Shown: positions 1 through 11,842, counted from the stretch's first letter. The stretch is DNA of 64,000 nt from Agarophyton chilense (GCA_030374765.1 JARGXX010000099.1:1488001-1552000), one strand, 5' to 3'. The notes: generated by a model from the letters alone, not told the origin. Numbers and translations are program-made.

Positions 1-872
1 ACCCAACATGCCCGCCTCACTCCCAAAAGACTTCCAACTAACCTGCAGAGCATATGCGCACGCGAAACAACAACCAGCCCGTCATAAAAGCAAACAACAC
101 ACATATCACACAGGCGAGTACATGAGCTCCGACACCTGTGGCCCGATCACTCCCACATCGACACATGGCAACAACCATATGCTACTAATCGTTTGCGCCA
201 CAAGCAAATTTTCAATAGCCCACTTCATAAAGAACAGAAAGGATATCTCACATCACATTGATAATACGCTGCACCACATCCGACACACAATGGAACACCC
301 ACTACAAGACTTCCTCAGCGATAATGCCAAGGAATACACATCCAAACCAATGCATATCATCTACAACCTACACAAAATCCGTCACCACCTGCGCACACCG
401 CACCAACTGCAAGAAAACTGCATAGTCGAGAGGCTCAATCGTACAATCATAGACTCCGACCGAGCAATCCTTAACTCAGCTGGACTAGACGACGCCCATT
501 GGGAAGATGCGGCTCGGGACACCATCTTCAAATACCATCTACTGCATCACACAGCCACCGATAACTCTCCATTCCAACTATGGTACCGAACTAAAACCCA
601 CCCTTCACAAACTCTTCACCTTTGGGCAACTCTGGAAAGCTCCCGTATACTCTCCAATAAAGAAACTGCAGACACGGGCGGCACCAGCTCGGTATATGTA
701 CGGTACCTCACTTACACATAGTAGTTCTCAACCTAGCGAACAACACATACCACCAAATACGAGCAAACGACTTCCACCCTTACAATACTCACACCGATTC
801 CACGACAACAACAACCAAAGCCTTCAAAGCCAAATCAAATCACAGACAACCCACTCCCACCAAAATACAACT
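1..872 (+). pseudogene. Ty1/copia integrase fragment, left flank of element A
   Basis: Integrase core of a Ty1/copia retrotransposon. The DDE triad is readable from about 120 to 450: Asp in SSDTCGPI, Asp in FLSDNAKEY and Glu in CIVERLNRT, followed by FQLWYRTKTH, typical of the stretch before reverse transcriptase. The frame is lost near 630 and resumes in another frame (IRANDFHPYN near 760), so this is a relic. The left end leaves the window; the right end is cut by the LTR at 873. Copia reverse transcriptase sequence resumes at 11887 beyond the gypsy element, so both pieces probably belong to one host copy. About 150 residues of the reverse transcriptase N-terminus are missing between them, so the copia copy was already deleted or lost sequence at insertion. 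Confidence 0.8.
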
Positions 873-1661
873 TGTAGTGCAACGCCAAGGGCGGCGGAAA
901 CACACGAAGATGTCCGAGTCTTCCTCCAAGGAGGGTAGCACGGCGACGGAGCCTCTCCGGAGTGAACACGACTAAGTCGGGGTGTAAGGCCGAGGTTCAC
1001 CGGCACGCCAAGCGGGGAGAGTGCGGGATGCTAGAAGGGAGCAGACCAGGTATGAGCTGTATTCCACGAGAGTGGGCAAGTGATAAAGGGGGGACCATCC
1101 AGTGGGGGCGGTCGGGGGCATGGGCCACGAGAGCCAAAAGAAATATGTAGCAAACCCAATACTGGGGCGAGAACACGGCAGTGGTATGAAAGATATACAC
1201 GCTAACAGCGGTGAGTCTCCTGTTGACGCAGGGTGGATAAGTCTACCGTTAGTAACGCGGCTTCACCTCCTTAGAGTGTGGAAGACTCGCGAAAGCGGAA
1301 AAAGACTTAGAGCCAAAAACCCTGGTTGGGGAGGTTTACTGAGTGTCAGGGCGAGATCGCCCTGGCACTATATAGGGTAGAATACTGTAAAGAGCTCCCT
1401 AACCTAGTGTAATAAAGCTAAATAAATAGAGAAATATCTAGCTATGCTGTGCCAACCTGTCCTGGGCCACCCGTGGTACACGTGGGTAAGTCACACCCGA
1501 ATCGGGGCCACGGCGCACGGCCGCCGGTGCACTTCGCGTACAACGCGTATACACCTGGCTACGCCAGCCCGCTAGTAGCGGTATTACTCATAGATCTCAC
1601 AAGTATCGCCAGAGGCGGAAAAACAACCAAGTCCTGGAAAACGGCCCTCACGAGGGTTGCA
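873..1661 (-). repeat. 3' LTR of element A (LTR family 1)
   Basis: A 789-bp LTR with TG at its left edge (TGTAGTGCAACG) and TTGCA at its right edge. The left part aligns with the LTR of element B at 13283 (TGTAGGACAACG), including a shared CACGAAGATGTTC/CCGAG block, and the right edge of both abuts the same polypurine tract. A palindromic CTATATAG lies at 1368-1375. No second full copy of this LTR is present at the right end of the element. Confidence 0.8.
1368..1375. promoter_or_regulatory. Palindromic TATA-like motif in LTR
   Basis: CTATATAG reads the same on both strands, so it could serve as a TATA box for the sense (minus) gag-pol transcript or for the antisense frame starting at 1702. 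A TATATA motif sits in a comparable place in LTR family 2 (26697-26702). Promoter function is inferred. Confidence 0.35.
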
Positions 1662-1677
1662 CTTCATATCCCCCTCC
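1662..1677 (-). other. Polypurine tract of element A
   Basis: On the minus strand this reads GGAGGGGGATATGAAG directly before the TG of the 3' LTR, the position of the plus-strand primer for reverse transcription. The same motif abuts the LTR of element B at about 14164-14177. Confidence 0.75.
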
Positions 1678-1701
1678 TGAGGCGCGAGTACGACATCCGC
1701 G

Positions 1702-3639
1702 ATGGTGGGCAACGCGCCGAGACGAATTCATAAGAGTGCAACCAGCTCGCTGGGATCCACTTCATCCGATGCCAACAAACGCAGTGCGGCAAAACTCCAG
1801 TCTCCTGGCAACAACCGTTCTCAATTTTCCATCTCAATTGAATCCACATCCTTGCGTGCCAGTCCTCCGATTCCTCGGCATCGTCTTTCGCTTCGCCGGT
1901 CTCCTCTTCCGGTCATCCGGCCTCGTCGCTCACCGATGAGCAACCAAAACAATCAAGCCAACCGTCTCCCTGCGGGGTACTTCTCTGGCTTCCGGTCCGC
2001 TCCGCTTCCGCAAAGCGCGTCATCGGCTGCGCCGCAGATTCCTATCGCGAACGCAGCTGCTGCTCCGCACGGAATGTTCCCCCCGAGAGGGTGGCCGCCA
2101 TACGACATGCTTGTCGGGCGCCATCCTGGGCATCATGCGTCCGTTCTCCGGCTTGCGCCGTGGTTCCACCCGATTGCGGTGTTAAACGAAGCGCTCATAG
2201 CGATGTACACCGATGGAAACGGGATGCTTCCGGGCGATATTCCGGCCGTGGCGACAACTTCGTTGGATTGGCGACGCCGCGTAGCGGTTCCGGTCCACGC
2301 TGTGGCGCGCCGGGGTAGTGAAACCTCGGCTTCCGCTCATGCGGCCTTCTTCCTTCTTGGCCATCAACGGCTTCGCCGGGCTCCTTTCGAGTATCCCATC
2401 CCCGATGGTCTTGGCACCAACATTCGGCTTTACCGCACTCAAGGTGAAATTGGTTACGTCGACCGCTTGGCGGGTTTGGAAACACTCTCGTGGAGGGGCA
2501 TCCCGATAGCACGGCAAGAGGCCATGTGCTGGACGCGACCGATTATCCGGGCAGAATTCCGCTAGATGCGTCGACTTGCGCGGGCCAACTTCCTCGCCCT
2601 GATCCGCTTCGAGCGTCGAACACGATCCCGATTCGGGTATTTGGTCCCGTATCAGAACGTGGAGATCGAACGCCTTCGCGTGGCCGACCGACGGGGTCGC
2701 TATGTCCTCATTCCACCGTGGTGGTCGAACCTCGAGGCCTGCCGGGGCTGTTACATCGAGCTGCCACCAGTCATCACGTATTACGGTTCGTACCTTATCT
2801 AGGATCCCGAGTCCGGACTGTGGTCCGTGGTGATTACCGAATGGGCAGTTCGCGCGGCGGTGTTCATCCTCTGGGAGGTTTATGACCAGCACAGACTGTG
2901 ATTCCTCCCGTTCCAATTGAGGTCCGCTATTCGCAGCCTGGTCCTGAGCATCCCACTTGATGGAGTAACCAACGCCGAAGAAGTGGCGGGTCTTCTCGAT
3001 TACATCGACCAGTTGGATTGGACCACCGTTCCGATTGAACAAAGCGGGCGCACCGTGGGTAGCCGGGGTCAGGACCTGTCACCAAGAAGGCGTACTCCCT
3101 TGGGAGGTGATTTCGTATACTTTGACCCTTGGGAAGGGCACGAAATCTCCGCGGAGGAAGCGAACGAACTCCGGTTTGCACCACGCCATATCCCCGAGGG
3201 GCATCCGATCGGTTTCGTGGACGCGGATGAATATTACCACGTCTACGACGGCGACGATCCAATGGTGGACAACTAACCCGACGACGGGGAAGCGTACACC
3301 GAGGCGGAGGTCGAGGGATCCGAAGCAGAAGGCCCCTATAACGCGTGGACGCCAGCCACGCCTTACGTGGATTTGGATAACCCCGCGGGGGCTGGGTCGG
3401 AGTACGCGGTAGCTGGACCACCTCCGGTTCCATCGGTGAATCTCCCAAGTGGTGGGGCGTCCGCCCCAGGCGATGCGAGCTCCGCTCCGGCGGGTCAAGC
3501 GGCCGTGATCTCCCAGTTCCTGCGACAGGTGGGGCTGGGGACCAACGCAGCGAGTGGCAATGTTGCCGCGATGGGCGAGGCCTTGATCACCCGCCTCCAG
3601 GGAGGTAACCAACCCGGGGGCGGTGAGCCGAACCCGTGA
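1702..3639 (+). pseudogene. Antisense ORF (aORF) of element A, unknown protein
   Basis: A reading frame of 646 codons on the strand opposite gag-pol, starting 40 bp inside the 3' LTR and ending tail-to-tail with pol (stop at 3819). It stays in one frame throughout and is broken only by four in-frame stops: TAG 2563, TAG 2800, TGA 2899 and TAA 3274. The protein aligns almost end to end with the frame at 14204-16072 in element B. Shared landmarks are GYFSGF, DWRRRVAVPVH, YPIPD, RTQGEIGY, CRGCY, GLWSVV, a GDF(V/I)(Y/F)F block and the C-terminal AVISQFL. N-terminal and C-terminal parts are Ser/Pro/Ala-rich; the middle is globular-looking and rich in Trp and Arg. I see no signal peptide, membrane segment or known catalytic motif and do not recognise the family. 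The start is set by ATG homology with element B. Confidence 0.7.
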
Positions 3640-3818
3640 CGGGGCACGCGATCCCGATGGGGAGTTTTCCCTTGTGACTTAGAGTAGTATCCCGAGTGCT
3701 CGGTATTTCATCGATAGCTTCGAATAAAAACCAAGTGACTTGTGTAACCCAAAACCTTCCTTCACTAGTCTGTTCTCAAGCAAACCTACTTCTCTTTTCT
3801 CTTCCACCGAGGTGGGTG

Positions 3819-6443
3819 TTATCCCACCTGGGCTTTAACAACCGATTCCGGGATTCCCGTCCCCGTTTTGCGGTAATATGACACCACCTTCGAACGTGGG
3901 AGATGTTCCATCGGCTCATCCGAATCCCATTCGGGCCCTAAACCGTACCAACGGACGAGGTATTGAATATAACCATCCGGATGGTATGAGTGCTCCACTA
4001 TGTGGTCGACCACGAACTCCTTCTCGTAGACTTCCCGCCCTTGCGGTGTACGCGTCACCGGAACAAACCGGTGTACGTCCGCAGGTGCGTGTGGGCTACT
4101 GTGCCCTTCCCCCGAGGGGTCCATGGGTTGGCGTTGCCTTTCCATGCCCTGGGTTGGGGAACGAACCGGGTTACGAGTTGCCTTGGCCGCTTGGCGGGTT
4201 GCTTCCGCCAAGGCGTCATGACGAAGAGCGTCAGTTCGACGGCTTCGGCCGGAGGCCTTCCCGTTGGGCAATTCTCCCAGTTTTTGGGTCGGAATGCTTT
4301 CCGAGAGTTTTCGTGCAGAGGCCACTCTTCGAGAGAATGCGGACTCATCCCAAGGCTGGGTTTCGCGGTCGCGTTCCGCGATTCGTCGGGGTGAAATCCG
4401 TCGCGATGGTGCTGGACTTGACGCGGGAGGCGGTTTCATCACGGGGCGTCGTGCGTTGCCGGGTGAGCCGCCTTGGGCGTTGATTGGCGTATCTCCCGAG
4501 CCGGGTGTCTTCTGGTCACGTGACACGTCCGGCTGATGGCTGGGAGTACTCCGCGCCGTGCTGCGTTCCGCCTCCTCACGTGAGGGCGTGTGCAACGGCG
4601 CTGCCGGTATGTCTGCTCGCTTGGGCGACAAAGTACCGCGACGGGCGTGCAACTCCGGGTCAACCGTGCCTTCCTCACCAACGGGCGGCGAAGTGCGTGG
4701 CGAGGAACCCCTGCGGGGAGCGAGTTCGTCCTCAACTATCCCTTTCGAGGGTTCAACTTCACTCGGCGACGAGGTGCTTCCGTCCTTGACGGGCACATTC
4801 TCCGGGGTGACCTGTGCGCCTTCGACAACGCTGTCGTGGTCAACCGAGACACTCGGAGTGCGTCCGCCACTGCGCGCGGGTTCTGAACCAGCATCAAGCG
4901 TGCGGGGTGTGAATCTCCCGTCTGCTACGGTGTGCTTGCCTGGCTTAGCCGGTGTGTCATGCCGTACACTACGAGGGACCACTTCCGATCGATTCGGCCT
5001 AGAGGGGCCTGCGAGGGCGTGCTCTAAGTTTTCCAGCGTAGCTGGTGTCGACGAACCGTGACCCACGGGCTGCGGGTCAACGCTCGACGGCATAGCCGGT
5101 CCAGTATCGCGAGGGCGAACAGCATCCTGCGACGATTTTGGTTTCGCTTCGGCGGGAGGGTTTCCACTACATGGTGCGTCCTGTCGAGTAGAGTCCCCGT
5201 GGGGAGTGCGATCAGACGCAGATGCGGTGGCGCTTCCCATAGAGGGTTCGGCAACGGCTGTAGCGCGCAAATGCGAAGATGCCACGTCGGTAGACGGGAC
5301 GTCCGGATCACCGTTGTTCTTGCTGGTGTGTCCAGGAGTCCGTGCACCACGGTTGTCATGACGCGACGAAGCGGTTTCCGTCTCTCGACGAGAGTTATGA
5401 GCCTCTTCCCCCTCCTGAGACGGAGCGGCATAGGGAGTGGTTGAAACGCCTAACGGGCGGGGGTAGACACCGCGCCGTGGCGTGAGAGAAGAGAGGCCAT
5501 TCTGGCCCTGGTCCGATAAGATCGGCAAGTCAGAGAGTCCCCGGGTAGGGTTTGGTAACGCAGAAGGTATGGAAACCACGGCAGTGGGCTGAGCCACTGT
5601 TGTGTGCCGAGCACCATCATCCTCAGGGAGGGATTGTTGACCCATTTCGGTTACTTCCAACGTCGGTGGCGGGGCGAGTACAACGCGGTCGCGGGAGATC
5701 CGCTCATTAGCTTCGACAATTTCCACCACGATGGTGTCGTCTTTCACCGAAATGACCTTGTAAGGACCGTTCGCGACGGAAGAAAGCTTGTGCTTCTTTT
5801 CCTTTTCAGGGTTCCAGTACTCCTTACGGACGAAGAAGAAGTCACCGGCTTTGATTGGCGGGGCCTTACCGCGTACGCGAGAGTCGAAATCACGCTTGTA
5901 AGCGGCTTGGGCACGAGCCATCGAGCTTAGGGCGACCGGGATCAGCTTCGTAAGCCACTCTTTCCACCTGTGGCGATAATCCCGCATCCAGCGTGGGCTG
6001 GGGTTCTAACGCGACAGCGGGCGGAGGGCGGGACAAGACCAGTTCGAAGGGAGTCAAGCCCGTAGTACGGTGTACCTGCGTATTGTACGCGAACGTCAAG
6101 GCGTCGGTATATATAAATCCCATGTCTTTGGGTGGTTGGCCCCGTAAGAACGGAGAGACGCTAATTGCGTTCGGTTAAACCGCTCCACTTGCCCATTACA
6201 CTGAGGGTGATAGGTCGTTGTGAACAGGTTCTTGATGTCAAGAATCCTGCACACGTCCTCGAAGAATCGCGATGCGAACTGTTTTCCGTTATCGGATAGA
6301 AGATTTACCGGCGGGCCGTAGACGAATACCCAATGGATTACAAATGCTAGTGCAACCGTGAAAGCGGATATCTTCCGTATAGGTACGGTCCGAACCAGTT
6401 TTGATAAACGATCCGTGATAACGAGTAAAAACTTATGTCCACG
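3819..6443 (-). pseudogene. Element A pol: integrase core, GPY module, long linker, chromodomain
   Basis: The integrase core (6100-6443) is frameshifted but still reads LLSDNGKQF and NGQVERFNRT, giving the second Asp and the Glu of the DDE triad; the first Asp is in VTIDILG just upstream. From 5987 one open frame of 722 codons runs to 3819. It begins with TTGLTPFELVLS-type sequence nearby, then a GPY/F module (NGPYKVISV). About 530 residues of Ser/Pro/Arg/Thr/Glu-rich disordered sequence follow, then a C-terminal chromodomain: EFVVDHIVEHSYHPDGY, QYLVRWYG, PEWDSDEPMEHL. Chromodomains bind modified histone tails and direct integration; in most chromoviruses they sit close behind the GPY module, so the linker here is unusually long. 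Plus-strand frames across the linker are shadows. Confidence 0.85.
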
Positions 6444-8580
6444 TCATGTGGTGAGGAGCTTACCGAGGATGTCAATGGTGACAAACTCGAGAGGAGCCCG
6501 TGCCAAAAATAGTTTCAACTTCGTTGAGTACTTGCGAAGTTTCACCCGATTCTTAGCACATTCGGTACAAAACCGCACCTTTGCGTAGCAATCCATCGCC
6601 ATGGCGGGCCAGTAGAACTTCCTTCGCACAGTGAGGTAGAGCTTCCGTCCACCGGCGTGTCCACCAAGTTTCGCATAGTGCGATAGATGCAAAAGTCTAG
6701 ACTGTATAGTATGCGGCACCACGACTTGTGGGGATGACTGAACCGTCCTGACGAGGTATCCAAGATCGTTCACCTCGAAAGGGAGTTGTGCACCGCCATT
6801 AAGCCAGGCGCGAATCTTCGTACAGAAGGGGTCACCCTGCTGTTCTCTGACCATCTCCTCCGGGGGTATCGGCACAAAATTACCCGGCGGGGGTTTCTCT
6901 GAATCGTCCGAGACGAGCAATGCGTCAATATCATCATCTGATTCCGGGCTTTCGTTCCATTTATCGTGTAACCAATCCAGGTCCCCCGGTGTTCCATCGT
7001 CTACGACGAAGCAAGGTATATCCTCGTCATCGATGGCTAGAGCTTCCCCATTCGTAGGTAAACGCGAGAGCGCGTCCGCTTGGGCGTTCTGAGTGCCCTT
7101 CTTGTAGATCACTTCAAAGTCATATTCCGCAAGGCGGAGTCTCCAACGCATTAAGCGGCCTGACTGCTCCGAGATGGTTATGAGCCATCTTAGGGACGAG
7201 TGATCCGTGTAAACGGTAAAGTGCACACCCATGAGGTAGGGGCGGAGTGTAGAGAGGGCCCACACAACTGCGAGGCACTCCTTCTCCGATATGGAGTAGT
7301 TCCGCTCGTAGACATTGAGCGAGCGTGACCAGTACCCAATGGGTTTGCGTTCTACTTCGGGAGTATTTTGAAAGAGCGCACAGCCTACCTGGTAGTCGCT
7401 AGAGTCCGTGTCCACGGAAAACGGTAGTCCGGGTTTCGGTAACGATAGGATCGGTGCTGATGTGACAGCCTCCCTAAGGGAGTTAAAAGCATCCGTCTGG
7501 GCGGACGTAAAGGGGTCCAGTTTAGGTGATTGACCTTTCCGCAGAAGCGCGTTCAAGGGGGCCGCGATGTCAGCGAAGTTAGGGATAAACCGTCGGTAGA
7601 CTTTGACCAATCCTAGAAAGGAGCGCAGTTCCGTCTGGGTAGCGGGTTCTTTCGCCTTGCGAAGGGACCTCACTCGAGCTTCCTCGATCATTACACGTCC
7701 CGGACGGATAGTGTGCCCGAGATACTTCACAGTATCGGTAAAGAACTCACATTTCCTCAGTTTGAGGGTTATTCCAGCATCACGTAGCGTAGTCATCATG
7801 TCCTTGACATGGGTGAGATGGTCATCCAGATTGTCTGAGAATACAATGATATCGTCCAAATAGACGAGGCAAGTACGCCACTTAAAGCGGGCCAACAAAA
7901 TGTTGATAGCACGCTGAAAGGTAGCGGGAGCATTGGTTAGACCAAAAGGCATCCGTTTGAAACGGTAGAGTCCCGAGTGACAGACAAACGCAGTCTTATC
8001 TTGGTCCCCCTCCCTAACGGGAACCTGCCAATATCCCCAATTTGGCGTCCAAAGCCGTGAACACGGTAGCAGTGCCGAGAGAGTCGATGTACTCATCCAT
8101 TCGTGGGATCGGATACACGTCCTTGACGGTAACATCATTCAAGCAACGGTAGTCGATGCAAAAGCGCTAGGACCCATCGGGTTTCGGAGCCAGTACCACT
8201 GGGGATGCCCACGGCGACTGAGCCGGTTCGATCACTCCAGCTCGGAGCATTTTGTCCACTTGGAACTGTTCCTCTTCTCGAGCTTTGGGGCCTGCCCTGT
8301 AAGGGTGTTGAGCCACCGGTCGGGTGTTCGGCAATAAATCTATCCGGTGTTCCGTTGTATTTATCTCACCAAGAGAGCCATCCCACATTGTGGTAAACTC
8401 CCGTAACATCTCACGCAGACTTTCACGGTGTGACTCCGGTACATGACCGAGGTCGAGTTCCTCGAGTTCTTTCACGGGGTCTACCCGGTCGTAACTCGTC
8501 GGAACGGGCTTCTTTTCTGTTTCGGCAAATGATTCGGAATCGCAACCTGAGGTTGCGATTCCGAATCATTCGGTGATTGG
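6444..8580 (-). pseudogene. Element A pol: reverse transcriptase, RNase H, integrase zinc finger
   Basis: Gypsy-type polymerase that copies element RNA. RT begins near 8475 (GVIEPAQSPWASPVVL), with RFCIDYRCLN, FVCHSGLYRFKRMPFGL and the catalytic YLDD at about 7851-7862. RNase H follows (SVDTDSSDYQVG, TDHSSLRWL, NAQADALSRL), then the integrase HHCC finger (HLSHYAKLGGHAGG, CTECAKNR) and VTIDILG. It is disabled by a TAG at 8167 replacing the Trp usual before RFCIDY, and by a one-base loss near 8040 in the LDAK-GYWQVP motif; beyond 6444 the frame shifts again. Sequence between protease and RT holds a perfect hairpin (8528-8570). Confidence 0.9.
8528..8570. repeat. Perfect 20-bp inverted repeat, 3-nt loop
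   Basis: AATGATTCGGAATCGCAACC (8528-8547), TGA, then its exact reverse complement (8551-8570). It lies between the protease stop and the first RT motif of element A, where the reading frame also changes. It may be an inverted duplication during reverse transcription, or a structured RNA element. Confidence 0.95.
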
Positions 8581-8687
8581 ACGGCAGTTTCCTCCCCCTC
8601 CTTAGAGTGAACGAGACCGAGGACTTCGGCAGCGGTCAGCCTAGTGGCGACCATCGCGGTGGGGTGAGGCATTACCGATCCAATAAC

Positions 8688-9590
8688 TTAGTTTTTCACC
8701 AGTGATTGGGGGGTGGAGCCCAGATTGGCAACGAGCACGGTGTACAGCTTGTCTGGGACCATCTGCGCGACTCCATTCGCCACGGCGAGTTGATATCCAT
8801 CGTACAGAGATGAGAGAGGCTGAATGACTCGTAAACCGTGTTGACGGGAAGTGACACGCACCCATACTTGGGACTCTGGCGGGATTCGGACAGACGCAGC
8901 CACGCGGAGCTTGGTAGACTCCCGAGAAGCGGGTGGAGGTTCCTGCGCGGCAGGGAGCGGTACGTGCATCTTGGAGGCACGCCGCAGTGGACGGCGGACA
9001 ATCGGAACCGACGAGCCGTCTTCCATCTCAACACGCTTTATGCGGGGCCTTATGGCGTCAACGAATCTGTCACAGAAGTCACATCCCAAGATGATGGGGG
9101 CAGCTAATTTCCCGCATACAATAAAGTCGAGTTTCACCACGAAGGAGCCCAAGCGAACGACGAGAGCGACGGTTCCAACCGTTGAGAACGGGTTGTCATT
9201 CGCGTCTGCGACGTCGGGCGCCACGCCAAGGCGGATCTGAGACCGCAAGGGCGGGGGCAGCAGCGACTCCACGATGAAATTCGGACCAGCACCTGTGTCC
9301 AAAACAGTAAGGACTCGAACCATAAACTGGGTAGAAAGGCCAAGGTCGGCATACACCTTGTAGTTGCGCTTGGCCATCACTAAGACTCTATCCGGGAACC
9401 GGCGGTTAAGAACACGTGTCCACGGTCGACGTAGAACACCAAAGTGTTCAGATTCCACGTCTGAGACGGCCTGTTTCCTCATGAGGATTGTGACCGGGGA
9501 GCGAGGCGGAGACACCTCGGGCGTCGTCAACCTCACTGTTGGGGACGCCTCTCCCGAAGGGGAGACTCCCGAAATCAGTTTTCCTGAGTC
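8688..9590 (-). pseudogene. Element A aspartic protease (pro)
   Basis: Retroviral-type aspartic protease that would cleave the polyprotein. The active site is DTGAGPNFI in a VRVLTVLDTGAG context, and the second conserved element is IILGCDFCDRF. The frame is -1 relative to gag, overlaps its end, and lacks an ATG near its start (the first in-frame initiator-like codon is GTG), which fits synthesis as a gag-pro fusion by frameshifting. It ends with TAA at 8686-8688. The domain itself has no internal break, so this may be one of the last parts to decay. Confidence 0.85.
9575..9586 (-). promoter_or_regulatory. Candidate -1 frameshift site, gag to pro
   Basis: At the end of gag the codons read CAG GAA AAC TGA. 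A -1 slip on G GAA AAC enters the protease frame (CTG ATT TCG). The A-site AAC to AAA re-pairing is canonical; the P-site is not a perfect XXX repeat, so efficiency is uncertain. Confidence 0.4.
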
Positions 9591-11704
9591 CCATCCGCCT
9601 GGGGCGGGGCCTCAGAATCCTGAACCACTAGCAATGGGGCGCCAGAGGCGGGGTTTGAAGGAACGGGGCGGTGGTCGGGAGCCTGCTCGGCAGGGTAAAG
9701 CAACGCATTGCGCGATTTCGCCTCTGGAATACTCCGTGGAAAATCGATCTTCGCTCGAAGATACGACGTCATCGGAACAATTCGCTTTTCCACTGGGGTC
9801 AACGTCTCAAAATTACCGATTACTCGGGCTACTTCCCTCATGGTGAGGATACAGTCCGGTGAAATGTGACCGTGTTCGTAGCATATGTGGCACATGAGTC
9901 CCGGGCGTGAGGGCTGCAAACCGGAGCGAGCATCCGTGAACTTCACCGCTTGGCAGGTATCCTTCCATCCAGGGCGACTCTGTCGGAGCGCACCGTTTGA
10001 ATACGGGATGCAAGGTCCGTGAACACGGGGAGAGTCTGCGTACAGCAGGGGTCCATCCTGGGCCGTGTCATATGAGTCGTCCGTCGTAGACGGTAGTTCG
10101 GTTGTCGGGACCGAATGGATATCGCTTCGGGCGAAGTGTACGTTGTCGTACTTCTGTTGGGGGCGCTCAATCTCAACCAGCTATAGGGATGGCGACTTCG
10201 TTTCCATCACCAACGCCTTGGCGGTTCGCGACCTGTGTCCGGGGGCACGAGCTCTTAAATCGTCACCTTCCGCTTGCGCGTGTTGGACCAACTCCAGATA
10301 CGTGGTCTTCCTTCGGTCTTCCCGGTAACGGGCCACAAGTGTTCGGATAGCGGGGTCCAGTCCATCGATGAACATGGTGCAGCGCTCTCCGGCGGAGTGT
10401 ACGTTCCCACTACGGTGGAAAGCCTTGTTCAGGCGCACCGAGAATTCGGTTTCTGTTTCTCCAGACTTCTGGCGCGTATCGCGAAAAGCGAGAATGGCCG
10501 ACTGAATCTCGTGATTAGTGGCGTAGGACCTCAAGAGGTATTGTACTGCTTCTGGCCAGCAGGTTACCCCTCCTTCGGAGGCTCTAGACGAACCTCTTAC
10601 AGAGTTGTATTGATCCTCGGCGAGGCCTTTCATAAAGTACGAAAGTGCAATAAACGCCTGTCCTTCGGTCATACCGAGAATATCCGCTTTGGCGACGAGC
10701 CTCGCAAAGAAATCTAACACCAAAATGAGGTCTTCTCCAGAAAAGCTCTGGTTCCTGAGGGACAGTTGCATACGCTTTATGCAATCCTTCACTCTACCCG
10801 TGCCACGGGGCGTGCGATACAAAGAGGAGTTCTCTAGCCGATAGTATCGGTAAGAAACAAACTTCTTGTACAGGTGGTTGGTGCATTTCAGCTCCTTCAA
10901 CCCGGAGTGTATCCTTCCCTTCTCGCGGGCGCGGATCACACCTTGGGTGGCAGACGACCGTTTAGAACGAGATGAACGCCTGCGATGGCCATCGTCAGAA
11001 GAGGAATCTGACGAGTCCGACCCATTTGAATGGTGAGAGCCATGCGACGACCGTGAGGAGTTCGACGAGTCCGAGTCATCGCTGTCACGCTTTCCACGCC
11101 GACGGCGGGTATCGTCCCTTTTCCTCTCGTGTTTCGCTTGGTGCGACACAGCAACCGGCTTCTCCGGGATGTCTTCCATCAAGATGGTTTGCTCTAACGT
11201 CTGGAGACGGGCGCTAACACGATTAAATCGGGTCTCGACACCTTCCACGTAAGCGGCGGTACCACCAAAACATTCCAACAGGGTGTTGACGTTTGCCCGC
11301 AACAAGCGGAGGTCGTCAACCACTTCCATCATAGAAAAGCCATCACACCTGGAACGCAGGGCTTCGAACTCTTCCACGAAGGCATTGTGCGCTTCCCGCA
11401 TTCCGTGGATCTGCTGCCTCACACTTGAGTTGGTGTCGATGTGGAACTCGTTTTCCTGGGCCTTTTCGTCGGCAGGAGCCGGGTCATCCACGGCAAGGGC
11501 CGGTCCAGCACCAGAATTGAGTCCATTCTTCGACGCCTGAGGCGGTAGCTTGTTGTTCTTGGAGGAGTTCGACCCCTTACTCTTGCCTTTCGGAGCGGCT
11601 TGAGGTAACGGCGGGGGAACCCTTCCAGGGTCCGCAGGCACCACGTCATTGACGGAACGGCTCCGCGTGATCGCGGGTTCCCCTTCCGACGGTAGTCGTG
11701 ACAT
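9575..11704 (-). pseudogene. Element A gag
   Basis: Structural protein of the virus-like particle. The start is MSRLPSEGEP at 11704, chosen because the related gag of element D shares the nearby SRSRSVND motif. Order: Pro/Lys-rich head; a helical, probably coiled-coil stretch (about 11440-11200); an Arg/Ser/Asp-rich tract; the retrotransposon capsid domain (LYRTPRGTGRVKDCIKR to RYREDRRKTTYLELVQ); and a CCHC zinc knuckle CHICYEHGHISPDC near 9880. It is interrupted by a single in-frame TAG at 10181-10183; the frame continues on both sides without a shift. Confidence 0.85.
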
Positions 11705-11842
11705 GGTTGTAGCGTTGACCACTGAGAATAGGACAACAAAAGCTTCCACCAAGTGGGTCCAAACCAAGAAATTGGAAAGCAGATCTCGACAAGAGAAGAC
11801 AGCACAGCAATGTGAAAACAACCAAACCAGGTCCCCCTAGCC

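Noticed and set aside
2182-3042. 286-codon minus-strand frame opposite the antisense ORF of element A
   Set aside because: Not matched by a similar frame in element B, whereas the plus-strand frame is; treated as shadow.
3878-5444. Several plus-strand frames of 90-201 codons across the linker region of element A
   Set aside because: They overlap the open pol linker frame, are Arg/Gly/Pro-rich, lack consistency with element B, and do not keep one frame.
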